A stretch of 52,141 bases of DNA from Rhodovulum steppense. Lineage in GTDB: Bacteria; Pseudomonadota; Alphaproteobacteria; Rhodobacterales; Rhodobacteraceae. Below, piece after piece: positions 37,812 to 46,073 of this stretch. The DNA lies in assembly GCF_004339675.1 (NCBI RefSeq), contig NZ_SLVM01000023.1:1-52141 (forward strand). Reading direction: 5' to 3'. Within the stretch, counting starts at the first letter, position 1. Each line of letters starts with the position of its first letter. A program made the translations under genes and the position numbers. The notes under the pieces are model-generated. The model did not search any database, had not been told where the DNA came from, and saw only the letters and a list, made by a program, of their open reading frames with translations.

Positions 37812-38528
37812 CTAGGGCGTGAGCGAGCCGAAATAGGCGGCAAGCGCGGCGATCTCCTCGTCGGAGAGCCGGCCCGCCATCATCTGCATCACCGGATGGG
37901 GCCGGAGCTTCTGCTTGTAGGCATGCATGGCCAGCACGAAATCCCGCTGCGGCCAGAGCACGATGGACGGGATTCCCTGATCGGAGCCGTCGCGCTGGTG
38001 GCAGGTGGTGCATTCGCTGGAGAGATACTCACCATAGGCCGTGTCGCCGACGATGGCGAGCGTCTCTTCCGACAGCATGGGCAGATCGGCGCGCGCGGTC
38101 GGCGCGGCCTCGGGGATGTTCGAGGGCCGGTCCGAGAAATCGCGCAGGAAGGCCAGCAGATCGGCGCGCTCGCCCGGATCCTCGAGCCCGTCAAAGCTCA
38201 TCCGGGTGCCGGACACCAGGACCCGCGGGTTCTCGATATAGGCGTCCAGCGTTTCCAGCGTCCAGGTCAACCCGTCACGGCCCATCCGCGTCATCGAGCG
38301 CGAATAGGGAAAATCGGAGATGGCCCCGGCGCGGCGGCCGAAGATGCCGTTCAGCGGCGGGCCGATGCCGATCTCGGCCTCCGGGCCGATCTGGTGGCAG
38401 CCGCTGCAGAAGACCCAGATCTCGGCCCCGCGCTCGGCATCGCCGATCGCCTCTGCCCTTGTCTGGGCATGCGCCTGACCGACCACGGACAGGGCCAGTG
38501 CAAGACCAAGAAAAAGAGCCTCCCTCAT
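37812..38528 (-). CDS. soxE: diheme cytochrome c SoxE
   Basis: A 238-residue periplasmic cytochrome with a Sec signal (MREALFLGLALALSVVGQAHA) and two heme motifs, CSGCH at 41-45 and CTTCH at 173-177, each in its own cytochrome c domain (MSFDG and MMAG supply likely axial Met ligands). It is the electron partner of SoxF. The start at 38528 gives the proper signal peptide; the frame before it is not coding. It lies 146 bp after the thioredoxin gene. Confidence 0.93.
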   Translation of the reverse strand: MREALFLGLALALSVVGQAHAQTRAEAIGDAERGAEIWVFCSGCHQIGPEAEIGIGPPLNGIFGRRAGAISDFPYSRSMTRMGRDGLTWTLETLDAYIENPRVLVSGTRMSFDGLEDPGERADLLAFLRDFSDRPSNIPEAAPTARADLPMLSEETLAIVGDTAYGEYLSSECTTCHQRDGSDQGIPSIVLWPQRDFVLAMHAYKQKLRPHPVMQMMAGRLSDEEIAALAAYFGSLTP

Positions 38529-38674
38529 ATTCAAAGACTGCGATGGATCACGGGGCCGATCAAGGGGATCCTTCCGCAAAAGCGGGCTTTCGCTGACCTT
38601 TTATCGTTCGGAAAAATCAAATTATTCCAGTTCTTTGCAGCCGACCAGCCTGCCGCACCGCAGCGCCCGCACCG

Positions 38675-39265
38675 CTACCAGACATCGGGATCGATTCCCC
38701 TCTCGCGCAGCGCGGCGAACTTGTCCTGAAGATAGCGTTGGAACGGCTGTGCACGGTATTCCCCGGTCGCGACATATTCCAGCGCAGAAAGGTAATGGAA
38801 CGGCTTCAGATAGCCCGGCAGGCGGAACGCCTCGGCCTCGGCCCGGCTGGCCGCGCCGACCGCTTCGGCAGGAAACAGCACCGTGGTCGGGGTGAAGTTC
38901 ACCGCCCATTTCGCAGCCAGCGCGCGTTCCTCCAGCGTCTCGCCATCGAAATCCAGCACCCCCCGCGCCCCCCAGAGGTCAAGCTGGACGACGTCGAAAT
39001 GCGACGTCAGGTAATCGGCGATCTCGGGGCGCGCAAAGTTCACCGCATGCAACTCGCGGCAATAGGGACAGCCGGCCTGCTCGAACAGGACCATCAGCCC
39101 CCTGCCCCCTGCTGCGGCCTCGGCAAGGTCGTCGCCGAGTTCAAGGAAACTGTCCAGGAACCAGGGCTGCTTGTAGAGTCCGTCATCGCCCTGCGTGACG
39201 GCGCGCGCGGGATGGGCCAGCGCGAGGGCAGCCCCGCCCGCAAGGATATCGCGGCGTGTCGGCAT
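38675..39265 (-). CDS. thioredoxin-fold protein, second SoxW-like paralogue
   Basis: A 196-residue protein with a Tat-like signal (PTRRDILAGGAALALAHPARA) and a thioredoxin active site EQAGCPYC (Cys66, Cys69). The stretch GDDGLYKQPWF ... DDLAEAAAGGRGLMVLFEQ aligns with SoxW (GDDGLHKPDW ... EDLAEANAEGKRMLVIWEQ) at 45484-46050, so the two are paralogues. It probably reduces a periplasmic sulfur or cysteine target, possibly on SoxE/F or SoxY. A terminator separates it from soxD, so it starts a thioredoxin-soxE-soxF unit. Confidence 0.88.
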   Translation of the reverse strand: MPTRRDILAGGAALALAHPARAVTQGDDGLYKQPWFLDSFLELGDDLAEAAAGGRGLMVLFEQAGCPYCRELHAVNFARPEIADYLTSHFDVVQLDLWGARGVLDFDGETLEERALAAKWAVNFTPTTVLFPAEAVGAASRAEAEAFRLPGYLKPFHYLSALEYVATGEYRAQPFQRYLQDKFAALRERGIDPDVW

Positions 39266-39321
39266 GTCGTCCTCCCCTTGAGCCGGTTCTAGTGCGGAAA
39301 CGCCATCCGTCCAGCGCCAAG

Positions 39322-39351
39322 AAAAAGCGGCCCCCGGAGGAAGGGGGCCGC
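39322..39351 (-). terminator. intrinsic terminator downstream of soxD
   Basis: GCGGCCCCC and GGGGGCCGC form a 9-bp stem with a 7-nt loop; the minus strand continues TTTTT. This is a textbook Rho-independent terminator located 63 bp after the soxD stop and before the thioredoxin gene. Confidence 0.85.
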
Positions 39352-39413
39352 GCGCCGGTCCGGGAGGGGGGACCGGTCAGCCGGATACGCCTGGCCGGGC
39401 GCGCCGGATTTGC

Positions 39414-40049
39414 CTACATGTCGGGCGTGACGTTCAGGACGGTTGCCCGCATCGTGATCTCCACGCCCTCCTTGCAATCGGTCATGCAGGGCTCGCGCAC
39501 GAACAGCGGCAGTTCGACCTCGTCACGGTCATCCGGGATGAAACCGTCGACATTGGGCATCTGGACCTCGATGAAATTCTCGTTCGACAGCTCGAAATCG
39601 TCGTCCACCAGGAAGTTGGAATAGAGAATATAGGCGACGATGGCATAGACCTCGTCGGGTTCCAGCACCTGCGCGCCGCCAAAGGGCATCGAGCGGTTCA
39701 CATAGTCCCAGACCGTCGAGAGATAGGGCCAGTAGGATCCGACCGTCTTGACCGGGTCGGCATCGTCCAACGTGCCCTCGCCACCGGCAAGCTGCGGCCA
39801 GTTGTCGACACCTTCGGCGAATTCGCCATGGCAGACCGCGCAATGGAACGAGAACAGATCCTCGCCATCGGCCACGGTGCCGGACCCGACCGGCAGGCCG
39901 CGCCCGTCGGGCATCACCTTGACGTCCCAGGCGGCGATCTCTTCGGGCAGCGCGGGCCGGCCAAGGCCCAGCCTCTCGGCCAGCGCAGGGCCTGCGCCCA
40001 GCGTCACGGCCAGCGCCGTGCCGATGGCCAGATCACGAAACCTCGACAT
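39414..40049 (-). CDS. soxD: SoxD cytochrome c subunit of sulfur dehydrogenase, single-heme form
   Basis: A 211-residue cytochrome that accepts electrons from SoxC in Sox(CD)2. The Sec signal peptide (about 1-24, ALA) is followed by one heme site CAVCH at 70-74 with NRSMPFGGA as the probable Met ligand. Paracoccus SoxD is about 380 residues with two heme domains; the C-terminal domain is absent here and the sequence ends naturally with a terminator 63 bp on, so it is a short version and not a truncation. Its ATG lies inside the soxC 3' end (17-bp overlap). Confidence 0.93.
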   Translation of the reverse strand: MSRFRDLAIGTALAVTLGAGPALAERLGLGRPALPEEIAAWDVKVMPDGRGLPVGSGTVADGEDLFSFHCAVCHGEFAEGVDNWPQLAGGEGTLDDADPVKTVGSYWPYLSTVWDYVNRSMPFGGAQVLEPDEVYAIVAYILYSNFLVDDDFELSNENFIEVQMPNVDGFIPDDRDEVELPLFVREPCMTDCKEGVEITMRATVLNVTPDM

Positions 40050-41298
40050 TTTCCGCCTCCCCGTTCGCCTTGACCCACCAGGTCTGGATGCCGTTGTTGT
40101 GGTAGATCGAGTTCAGCCCCCTGACATCGCGCAGCTCGTTCTTGGTCGGCTGGACATAGCCGCTGCTGTCCATCGCCCGGCTTTGCAGCAGCATCTCCGA
40201 GCCGTCCCACTCGATATCCAGGTAGAACCGCGTCAGCGCCATGGGCTGGCCGGGCTGGGCCAGCCGCGCGACCTGCCAGGTCTTGCCACCGTCGATCGAG
40301 ACATCCACCCGCTGGATCGCGCCCCGCCCCGACCAGGCAAGCCCGGTGATGACCAGCGGACCCGGCCCGTGGGTGATCGGCGATTGCGGGCTGGGCGAGG
40401 TGACGACCGACTTGGCGTCCATCACCCAGGTCCATTTGCGGCTGATGCCATTGGCCAGCGTGTCGGTATATTTCGAGGTCTCCTCGCGGCTTTCGACCGG
40501 GCCGTCGGTGACCTCGATCCGGCGCAGCCACTTGACCCAGAGGTTCCCCTCCCAGCCCGGCACGACAAGGCGCACCGGATAGCCATGCTCCTTGCGCAGC
40601 GCCTCGCCATTCGCCTTGAAGGCGACAAGGCAATCGTCCAGCGCCTTGTCCAGCGGGATCGAGCGGCCGTTCGAAGAGGCATCCGCCCCCTCGACGAAGA
40701 TCCACTTGCCCTCGGTCCTGATGCCCGCCTCGTTCAGCAGGGTGCGCAACGGCACGCCGGTATATTCCATGTTGTGGATCATGCCATGGGTGAACTGCGC
40801 GCCGTTGAGCTGCGCACCCGCCCATTCCATGCCGGTATTCGCCGCGCATTCGCAGAAATAGACGTGGTTCTCCCGCGGGAAGCGTTCCAGATCCCAGTAG
40901 GTGAAGACCAGCGGCGTATCCACCAGCCCGTTGATCATCAGCCGGTAGTCTTCCTTGGGCAGGTCGATGGCACCCGAATGGTGCCGCTCGAAGGCGCAGC
41001 CCTGCGGCGTGATCGTGCCGTCCAGCGCATGGATCGGCGTGAAGTTGATCGACGAGATCACATCGGCCGTCAGCCATTCGACATTGCGCCGAACCACGTC
41101 GGATTCGTAGTCGATCGGCAGGCCATAGGGCGTGGCATCCACCCCCTCGCCGAAGCCCTGAGCCCAATGCTGAACCTCGGTGATCAGCGGATCGGGTTCT
41201 TGCGCCGCCGCGCCGCCCGCGGCCAGCGCGCCCCCCGTGGCAAGCCCCGCCTTGAGAAAGCCGCGGCGGCTGGTCGTGGGTGTGACGGGACTTGTCAT
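40033..41298 (-). CDS. soxC: sulfite dehydrogenase-like molybdenum subunit SoxC
   Basis: A 421-residue molybdopterin protein of the sulfite oxidase family that with SoxD removes six electrons from SoxY-bound sulfane sulfur. The Tat signal TSRRGFLKAGLATGGALAAGG is at the N-terminus. HVYFCECAANTGMEW carries the cysteine ligand, with HGMIHNMEYTGVPL, GYPVRLVVPGWEGN and WSGRGAIQRVDVSIDGGKTW in the Moco and dimerisation domains. AGGAGG precedes the ATG at 41298. An ATG at 41340, with GGGAGG and 14 extra residues, is also possible. soxB ends just upstream. Confidence 0.94.
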   Translation of the reverse strand: MTSPVTPTTSRRGFLKAGLATGGALAAGGAAAQEPDPLITEVQHWAQGFGEGVDATPYGLPIDYESDVVRRNVEWLTADVISSINFTPIHALDGTITPQGCAFERHHSGAIDLPKEDYRLMINGLVDTPLVFTYWDLERFPRENHVYFCECAANTGMEWAGAQLNGAQFTHGMIHNMEYTGVPLRTLLNEAGIRTEGKWIFVEGADASSNGRSIPLDKALDDCLVAFKANGEALRKEHGYPVRLVVPGWEGNLWVKWLRRIEVTDGPVESREETSKYTDTLANGISRKWTWVMDAKSVVTSPSPQSPITHGPGPLVITGLAWSGRGAIQRVDVSIDGGKTWQVARLAQPGQPMALTRFYLDIEWDGSEMLLQSRAMDSSGYVQPTKNELRDVRGLNSIYHNNGIQTWWVKANGEAENVEVS

Positions 41299-41356
41299 CG
41301 CTGCACCCTCCTCCTGGTCTGGTCTGGAAATCTGGCTCATCTCGTCCTCCCGCATC

Positions 41357-43048
41357 TCAGGCGCCGGTCACCTGGACCGACATGTTCGGATCGACACTGA
41401 CCGTGCCCTTGCGCCGGATATAGGCTTCGACCACGTCCCAGATCGGCGGACCTTCGGTGCCCTCGTTGACGCTGGCCCAGCCCGAGACGACATAGGTCCT
41501 GGACGGGTCGATCGCCTCGCCGGTCTTCAGCAGGGTCATGTTCGTGATCCGGCTGCCCTGCGGTTTCGACACGTCGATATGGTAGCCCATGCCACCCACC
41601 CGAACCATGTCGCCGCCCTGCTGGTAATAGGGGTCGGGGTTGAACAGGTTGTCGGCCACGTCCTCGAGGATGACGTGCAACATCTCGCCGCTCATCTCGG
41701 ACCGGTAGGCGTTCGGATAGCTCATCGAGGTGACGTTGAAGACATCCTCGCGGGTGATCGGATCGCCGGGGACCAGGCTCGGCCCCCAGCGGAAGCCGGG
41801 GCTCAGCGCGATATCGGCCTCGCGCTCCTCGATCAGCGCGTTGCAGATCAGGTCGTCCCAGGTGCCGTTGAAATTGCCCCGCCGGTAAAGCAGGCTGTCG
41901 GTGGTGCCCAGCACCTCTTCCAGGTCCGCCTTGTAGGGCGCGCGCTCCGCGTCGATCAGCGCGGCGACCTCCGGGTCGGGGGCGATCACGTCCGAGAAGA
42001 TCGGGATCAGCTTGTGGCGGAAGCCCAGCACCTGGCCGCCCTGCACATCGAGGTCCAGCCTCGTGACGAACTTGCCGTTCGAGCCCGAGGCGATCAGCAG
42101 AGTCTGGCCGACCAGCACCGGTTCGGGCAGGGCGTCATGGGTGTGTCCGGTCAGGATCACGTCGATGCCCGGCACGCGGGCGGCCATCTGGCGGTCCGTG
42201 TCGAAGCCGTTATGCGACAGCACCACGACCAGATCGGCACCGGCCTCGCGAACCTCGGCGACAACGGCGGCCATGCGTTCCTCGCGCACGCCGAAGGACA
42301 GGCCGGGGAACATCCAGCCCGGGTTGGCGATGGGCATGTAGGGGAAGGCCTGGCCGATCACCGCGATCTGCGCGCCGCCCCGCTCGAACATCTGGTAGGG
42401 TTCGTAGGCGGGTTCGTCCCATTCGGCATCGAAGATGTTGGCGCCGAGGAAGGGGAAATCCAGCCCCTCGACGATCTCGTTCACGCGGTCGATGCCAAGG
42501 GTGAATTCCCAGTGGCTGGTCATCGCATCCGGTTTGAGCCGGTTCATCACGTTGACCATGTCCTGCGCATTCGTCTTGAGACAGGTATAGGACCCGTGCC
42601 AGGTGTCGCCGCCATCCAGAAGCAGCGCCTCGGGCCGGTCGGCGCGGATCGCGTTCAGCACCGTCGCCACCCGGTCAAGCCCGCCCATCCGGCCATAGCC
42701 CTTGGCCAGCGAGACGAAATCCACATAGCTCAGCGCATAGGCTTCGGGCGTGCCGGGCGTGATGTTGAACATCTTCAGGAAATCTTCGCCCGTGACATGT
42801 GGCGGCTTGCCGGTCGCCGCGCCTACGCCAAGGTTGATCTCGGGTTCGCGGAACCAGATCGGCTTGAGCTGGCCATGGATGTCGGTGATGTGGATCAGCG
42901 TGACATTGCCGAAGGTGTCGAATTGCAGCAACTGGTCCTGGCCCAGCGCCTGCTGCGCGGCGAGTTTCGCCCAGTTGCCGATACCGGAAGCCCCGTAGAC
43001 GGCCGAGGCCGCCACCGCCGCCTGCAGGAAATCTCTGCGCGAAATCAT
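41357..43048 (-). CDS. soxB: sulfate thioesterase SoxB
   Basis: A 563-residue dimanganese hydrolase that releases sulfate from the SoxY cysteine-S-sulfonate. The Tat signal ISRRDFLQAAVAAS is at the start. Metal-site motifs of the 5'-nucleotidase-like metallophosphatase family are clear: LIHITDIHGQLKP, LLLDGGDTWHGSY, VVLSHNGFDTD and VILTGHTHD. The C-terminal domain is intact. The start at 43048 has AAAGGA upstream. It is separated from soxA by a terminator-like hairpin. Confidence 0.96.
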   Translation of the reverse strand: MISRRDFLQAAVAASAVYGASGIGNWAKLAAQQALGQDQLLQFDTFGNVTLIHITDIHGQLKPIWFREPEINLGVGAATGKPPHVTGEDFLKMFNITPGTPEAYALSYVDFVSLAKGYGRMGGLDRVATVLNAIRADRPEALLLDGGDTWHGSYTCLKTNAQDMVNVMNRLKPDAMTSHWEFTLGIDRVNEIVEGLDFPFLGANIFDAEWDEPAYEPYQMFERGGAQIAVIGQAFPYMPIANPGWMFPGLSFGVREERMAAVVAEVREAGADLVVVLSHNGFDTDRQMAARVPGIDVILTGHTHDALPEPVLVGQTLLIASGSNGKFVTRLDLDVQGGQVLGFRHKLIPIFSDVIAPDPEVAALIDAERAPYKADLEEVLGTTDSLLYRRGNFNGTWDDLICNALIEEREADIALSPGFRWGPSLVPGDPITREDVFNVTSMSYPNAYRSEMSGEMLHVILEDVADNLFNPDPYYQQGGDMVRVGGMGYHIDVSKPQGSRITNMTLLKTGEAIDPSRTYVVSGWASVNEGTEGPPIWDVVEAYIRRKGTVSVDPNMSVQVTGA

Positions 43049-43114
43049 CGTCTCAGCATCCTTTCTGGCGCGTTCCACACATTCTCACATGCGCGAAACT
43101 GAATATTTCAGGCC

Positions 43115-43148
43115 GGAAAAAACCCGCGCCAGCCGACCGGCGCGGGTT
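43115..43148 (-). terminator. intrinsic terminator between soxA and soxB
   Basis: AACCCGCGCC and GGCGCGGGTT form a perfect 10-bp stem with an 8-nt loop, directly followed on the minus strand by a T6 tract. It lies 8 bp after the soxA stop and about 67 bp before soxB. It looks like a strong terminator, so soxB-C-D may need read-through or their own promoter. Confidence 0.8.
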
Positions 43149-43155
43149 TCCGGGA

Positions 43156-44016
43156 TCAGTTGCGGACCGAGGGCCCCTCGACCGAAAGACCATTGCCGCG
43201 CGAGGCGACGTAGAGTTCCAGCGCCACGAATTCCGGCGAGCCGACATCGAAAGGCACGCCGCGGGTGTCGCGGATGCAGCCGTTGAACCGGTCATGCAGC
43301 GCATTCAGCCGCGTGTTCTTGAGCCGGTAGGTCGGAAAGCCGTTCGACATCCCCATGCTCAGGTGATCGGCCCGGATGTAGTTGTCATAATTCTCCTCGT
43401 GGCAATTCGCGCAGGACATATCGAGCTGCCCGAAGCGGGTATAGTAGATCTCCTTGCCCTTCTCCCACATCTCGCGGGCCGGGCCGTCGATGGCCACATT
43501 CACCGGCAAGCCGCGCGAGACCGAGGCGATCAGCGCGGTCATGTTGACCATGTCGGCACCGATATATTTCCACTCCTCGGCGCCCATCCGGTTGGTGCGG
43601 CAATCGTTGATCTGCATCTCGATCGTGCGCACCTCGCCCGCGCTTTCCACCCATTTCGGATAGACCGCGCGCACGCCCCGCATGCCTTCCTCGACCGTTC
43701 CGTGGCAATCGGCGCAGGATTTGCCTGCGCTGCCCTCGGCGGTTTCCCAAGCCTCGATGGCCATTTCAGCGGCGCTGAAGCCCGGATTCTCGAAATCATC
43801 CATCTGCAACGCCTGGGTTTCCCGCGTGCGGAAGGTCCAGCCAGACCGGATTTCGGGCAAGGCACCCTCAAGATGCGCGGGGGCTTCGGCGCGGGTAATG
43901 ATCTGGATCTCGTCATTGATCACCAGATCCGCGTCCGGGTCCGCCGCCGCGGCCCCGGCGAGGATCGCCAGGCCCGCGGAAAATGTCGTGATCACCCTGA
44001 TCGGCGCGGTCTTCAT
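43156..44016 (-). CDS. soxA: SoxA diheme cytochrome c
   Basis: A 286-residue periplasmic cytochrome, the SoxX partner that couples thiosulfate to SoxY. The signal peptide ends near residue 25 (AAA). Heme motifs are CADCH at 101-105 and CANCH at 202-206. The active-site cysteine is Cys247 in FNGCIRDTRG, and a further Cys139 lies between. Two hemes are as in the Paracoccus type. A Sec signal and a start supported by GGAGGG are seen. It lies 31 bp after soxZ. Confidence 0.96.
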   Translation of the reverse strand: MKTAPIRVITTFSAGLAILAGAAAADPDADLVINDEIQIITRAEAPAHLEGALPEIRSGWTFRTRETQALQMDDFENPGFSAAEMAIEAWETAEGSAGKSCADCHGTVEEGMRGVRAVYPKWVESAGEVRTIEMQINDCRTNRMGAEEWKYIGADMVNMTALIASVSRGLPVNVAIDGPAREMWEKGKEIYYTRFGQLDMSCANCHEENYDNYIRADHLSMGMSNGFPTYRLKNTRLNALHDRFNGCIRDTRGVPFDVGSPEFVALELYVASRGNGLSVEGPSVRN

Positions 44017-44047
44017 GCGTTTCCCTCCCTTGAAACGGCGATGTGCG

Positions 44048-44377
44048 TCAGGCGACCGCGATCGACTGGACGTCCTCGTAGACCGATCCGTCGTCGTCGT
44101 ACCAGGTGAACTTCATGTCCCCCGTTTCCGGAACGATCGCCTCGAACTCGAAATACGGGTTGGTCGAGATCGCCGGCGCCAAATCCACGTCGATCACGTT
44201 CTGGCCGTTGAACTCGACAGTGAAGCGATTGATGATCGACCGCGGGATCAGATTGCCATCGCTGTCCTTGCGCTGACCGGATTCCATCCGGTGGCTGATC
44301 AGCGTCTTGATCACCACGGACTCGCCCGCCGACGCCGTCTTCGGAACCCGCACGCGGGGTTTGACATCCTGTGCCAT
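44048..44377 (-). CDS. soxZ: SoxZ sulfur-carrier partner
   Basis: A 109-residue Ig-like protein, chaperone and partner of SoxY; it has no signal peptide and is exported with SoxY. KPRVRVPKTASAGESVVIKTLISHRMESGQR and EFEAIVPETGDMKFTWYDDDG are typical. It follows soxY by 21 bp. All conserved features appear intact. Confidence 0.96.
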   Translation of the reverse strand: MAQDVKPRVRVPKTASAGESVVIKTLISHRMESGQRKDSDGNLIPRSIINRFTVEFNGQNVIDVDLAPAISTNPYFEFEAIVPETGDMKFTWYDDDGSVYEDVQSIAVA

Positions 44378-44398
44378 GTCCTGTGTCCTCCTCTATCC

Positions 44399-44818
44399 TC
44401 AGCCGCCGCAGCCGCCGATGGTGACCTTCACTTCATTTGCCGCCTGAACGAAGCTGCCGTCGCCCATCCGGGCAATGGCGATGACGTCCTGCGTGCCGGC
44501 CAGACGGATGCGCGTCGCGGCCTTCTGCTTGCCGGCAAGCGGGCCGAACCTGAAGGTGGCCACATCCGGGGTCGGGTTGCCCGAGGCCAGCACCAGGATT
44601 TCCTCGGCGCCGGGGGCGTCGACCTCGATCGGCACGGTGTTGCCGTTCTCGGCGATCTCGGGGGTGGTCAGCGTGATCCCGCCCGATCCCACCTCGGCGC
44701 CGCCCGTGAACGCGGCGATCTGCTCGTCAACCGCTGCGCGGGCCGCCCGGGTCGGCAGCATCAGAGCGGCGGCGAAGCCCGCGCTGATCGCGATTGCCCC
44801 TCGTCTCGTGAATTCCAT
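44399..44818 (-). CDS. soxY: SoxY thiosulfate carrier
   Basis: A 139-residue periplasmic carrier. The protein begins MEFTRRGAIAISAGFAAALM (Tat-like signal) at 44818 and ends KVTIGGCGG, with Cys137 in the invariant GGCGG C-terminus where thiosulfate is bound. A further frame upstream is not coding. It follows soxX by 42 bp and forms a complex with SoxZ. Confidence 0.97.
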   Translation of the reverse strand: MEFTRRGAIAISAGFAAALMLPTRAARAAVDEQIAAFTGGAEVGSGGITLTTPEIAENGNTVPIEVDAPGAEEILVLASGNPTPDVATFRFGPLAGKQKAATRIRLAGTQDVIAIARMGDGSFVQAANEVKVTIGGCGG

Positions 44819-44860
44819 ATGTCGACTCCTCTCTGCTGTCGGATCGCCCGTGTCGGGCAC

Positions 44861-45337
44861 CTAGTCGGTCAGCGTCATCAGGTAGGCCACCGCATTCTCG
44901 ATTTCCTGCGCGGTCAGCAGCGGCCTTACTTCGCCCTCAAGCGGCTTGGTGGTGAAACCGTCCGCGATACGGTTGAACCCGTCCACCTTGTAGAAGGACG
45001 GCATGACCGTGCCCTCGAACACGTTCTTGGCGTTCACCAGGATGCCGCGGATCATCGCCTCGGGATAGCGCGAGGCCACGCCATCGAAGGTTGGCCCCAC
45101 CTCGCCGTGGAAAGGCACATCGGCAAGATCCGTCGCCGCATGGCAGGCAATGCAATTGGCATTTGCACGATTCGACATCAGCTTGCGCCCCGCCTCCGGA
45201 TCGCCGGGCGTATCGGTCAGGGGCGCCGCGACATAGCCAGACTCGTCGAACACGACCTCCAGAGGGGCCACCTCTGCCGCATGCGCAGACGTCAGGCCCG
45301 CCGCAAAGCAGAACACGCCCAGTGCCACCTTTCTCAT
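44861..45337 (-). CDS. soxX: SoxX monoheme cytochrome c
   Basis: A 158-residue cytochrome with signal peptide (about 1-21, AHA) and one heme motif, CIACH at 62-66, with Met112 in VMPSFY as the probable second ligand. It pairs with SoxA. The start at 45337 has GGGAGGA upstream; a longer frame is unlikely. It is the first gene of soxXYZA, behind a 146-bp gap with candidate regulatory repeats. Confidence 0.96.
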   Translation of the reverse strand: MRKVALGVFCFAAGLTSAHAAEVAPLEVVFDESGYVAAPLTDTPGDPEAGRKLMSNRANANCIACHAATDLADVPFHGEVGPTFDGVASRYPEAMIRGILVNAKNVFEGTVMPSFYKVDGFNRIADGFTTKPLEGEVRPLLTAQEIENAVAYLMTLTD

Positions 45338-45483
45338 TTCAAAGAATCCTCCCGCGTCTTCTCCCTGACTTGAAAGGTAACGGAAGTGCACCATCGCATG
45401 CAACAACGAATTAGGTTTTTTGCATACGACAACTTCTCAGGGATTTCAGGTACTTCCGCGAAGAAGAACCCATATTAGTGATG
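45338..45483 (-). promoter_or_regulatory. soxW-soxX intergenic control region
   Basis: This gap is A/T-richer than the surrounding genes. It contains the short inverted repeat atgcaa ... ttgcat (about 45400 and 45419) and the T-rich string TTTTTTGCAT. In related bacteria the sox operon promoter and SoxR operator lie before soxV and before soxX. A promoter for soxXYZABCD here is likely, but I cannot place -35 and -10 boxes with confidence. Confidence 0.45.
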
Positions 45484-46050
45484 TCAGTTATCACCTTCGG
45501 CGAGAACCCGCGCAACGTATTTCTGGAAATGCTCGTCGCCTTCGTAACCCTTTTCCAGGACCCATTGCAGCAAGGCCCGCGTGGTGCCCTTGCCGAAGGC
45601 GCCCGGCATCGTTGCGACCGCCGCCTGCCCCGCGGTGCCGCTTTCGGGCGCCTCTTCCGGCATGAACATCAGCGTCGGCGTGAACACGATGCCCCAGCGC
45701 GAGGCCATGTCCTTTTCGGCGCGCGTCGTGCCGTCCAGATCGGTGACCTGGACATCCCCGAACAGGTTCATCTGCACGACGAAATAGTTCTCGCGGATCA
45801 GCGCCTCGATCCTGGGATCTGGAAACACCTCCTCGTGCATCCTGGTGCAGTAGATGCAGCCGCGCTGTTCCCAGATGACCAGCATGCGCTTGCCCTCGGC
45901 ATTGGCCTCGGCGAGGTCCTCGGACATGTCCTTGAACGTGTCGCGCAGCCAGTCGGGCTTGTGCAGACCGTCATCGCCAAGGGGTGGCCCGGCCAGCACG
46001 GGCGCCGCAAGCGCCAAGAACCCGGCGGCAAGAAGCGTGGTCAGTCTCAT
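45484..46050 (-). CDS. soxW: periplasmic thioredoxin SoxW
   Basis: A 188-residue thioredoxin with signal peptide (about 1-20) and CIYC active site (Cys65, Cys68 in EQRGCIYCTRM). It receives electrons from SoxV and is thought to keep SoxY or other Sox cysteines reduced. IVFTPTLMFMPEE carries the cis-proline. It lies 23 bp after soxV. A paralogue lies at 38675-39265. Confidence 0.94.
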   Translation of the reverse strand: MRLTTLLAAGFLALAAPVLAGPPLGDDGLHKPDWLRDTFKDMSEDLAEANAEGKRMLVIWEQRGCIYCTRMHEEVFPDPRIEALIRENYFVVQMNLFGDVQVTDLDGTTRAEKDMASRWGIVFTPTLMFMPEEAPESGTAGQAAVATMPGAFGKGTTRALLQWVLEKGYEGDEHFQKYVARVLAEGDN

Positions 46051-46073
46051 GTCTTTCCTCCCTTTCCAGAGTG

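Noticed and set aside
41180-43102. 640-codon frame on the plus strand opposite soxB
   Set aside because: Shadow; soxB has metal motifs and a Tat signal.
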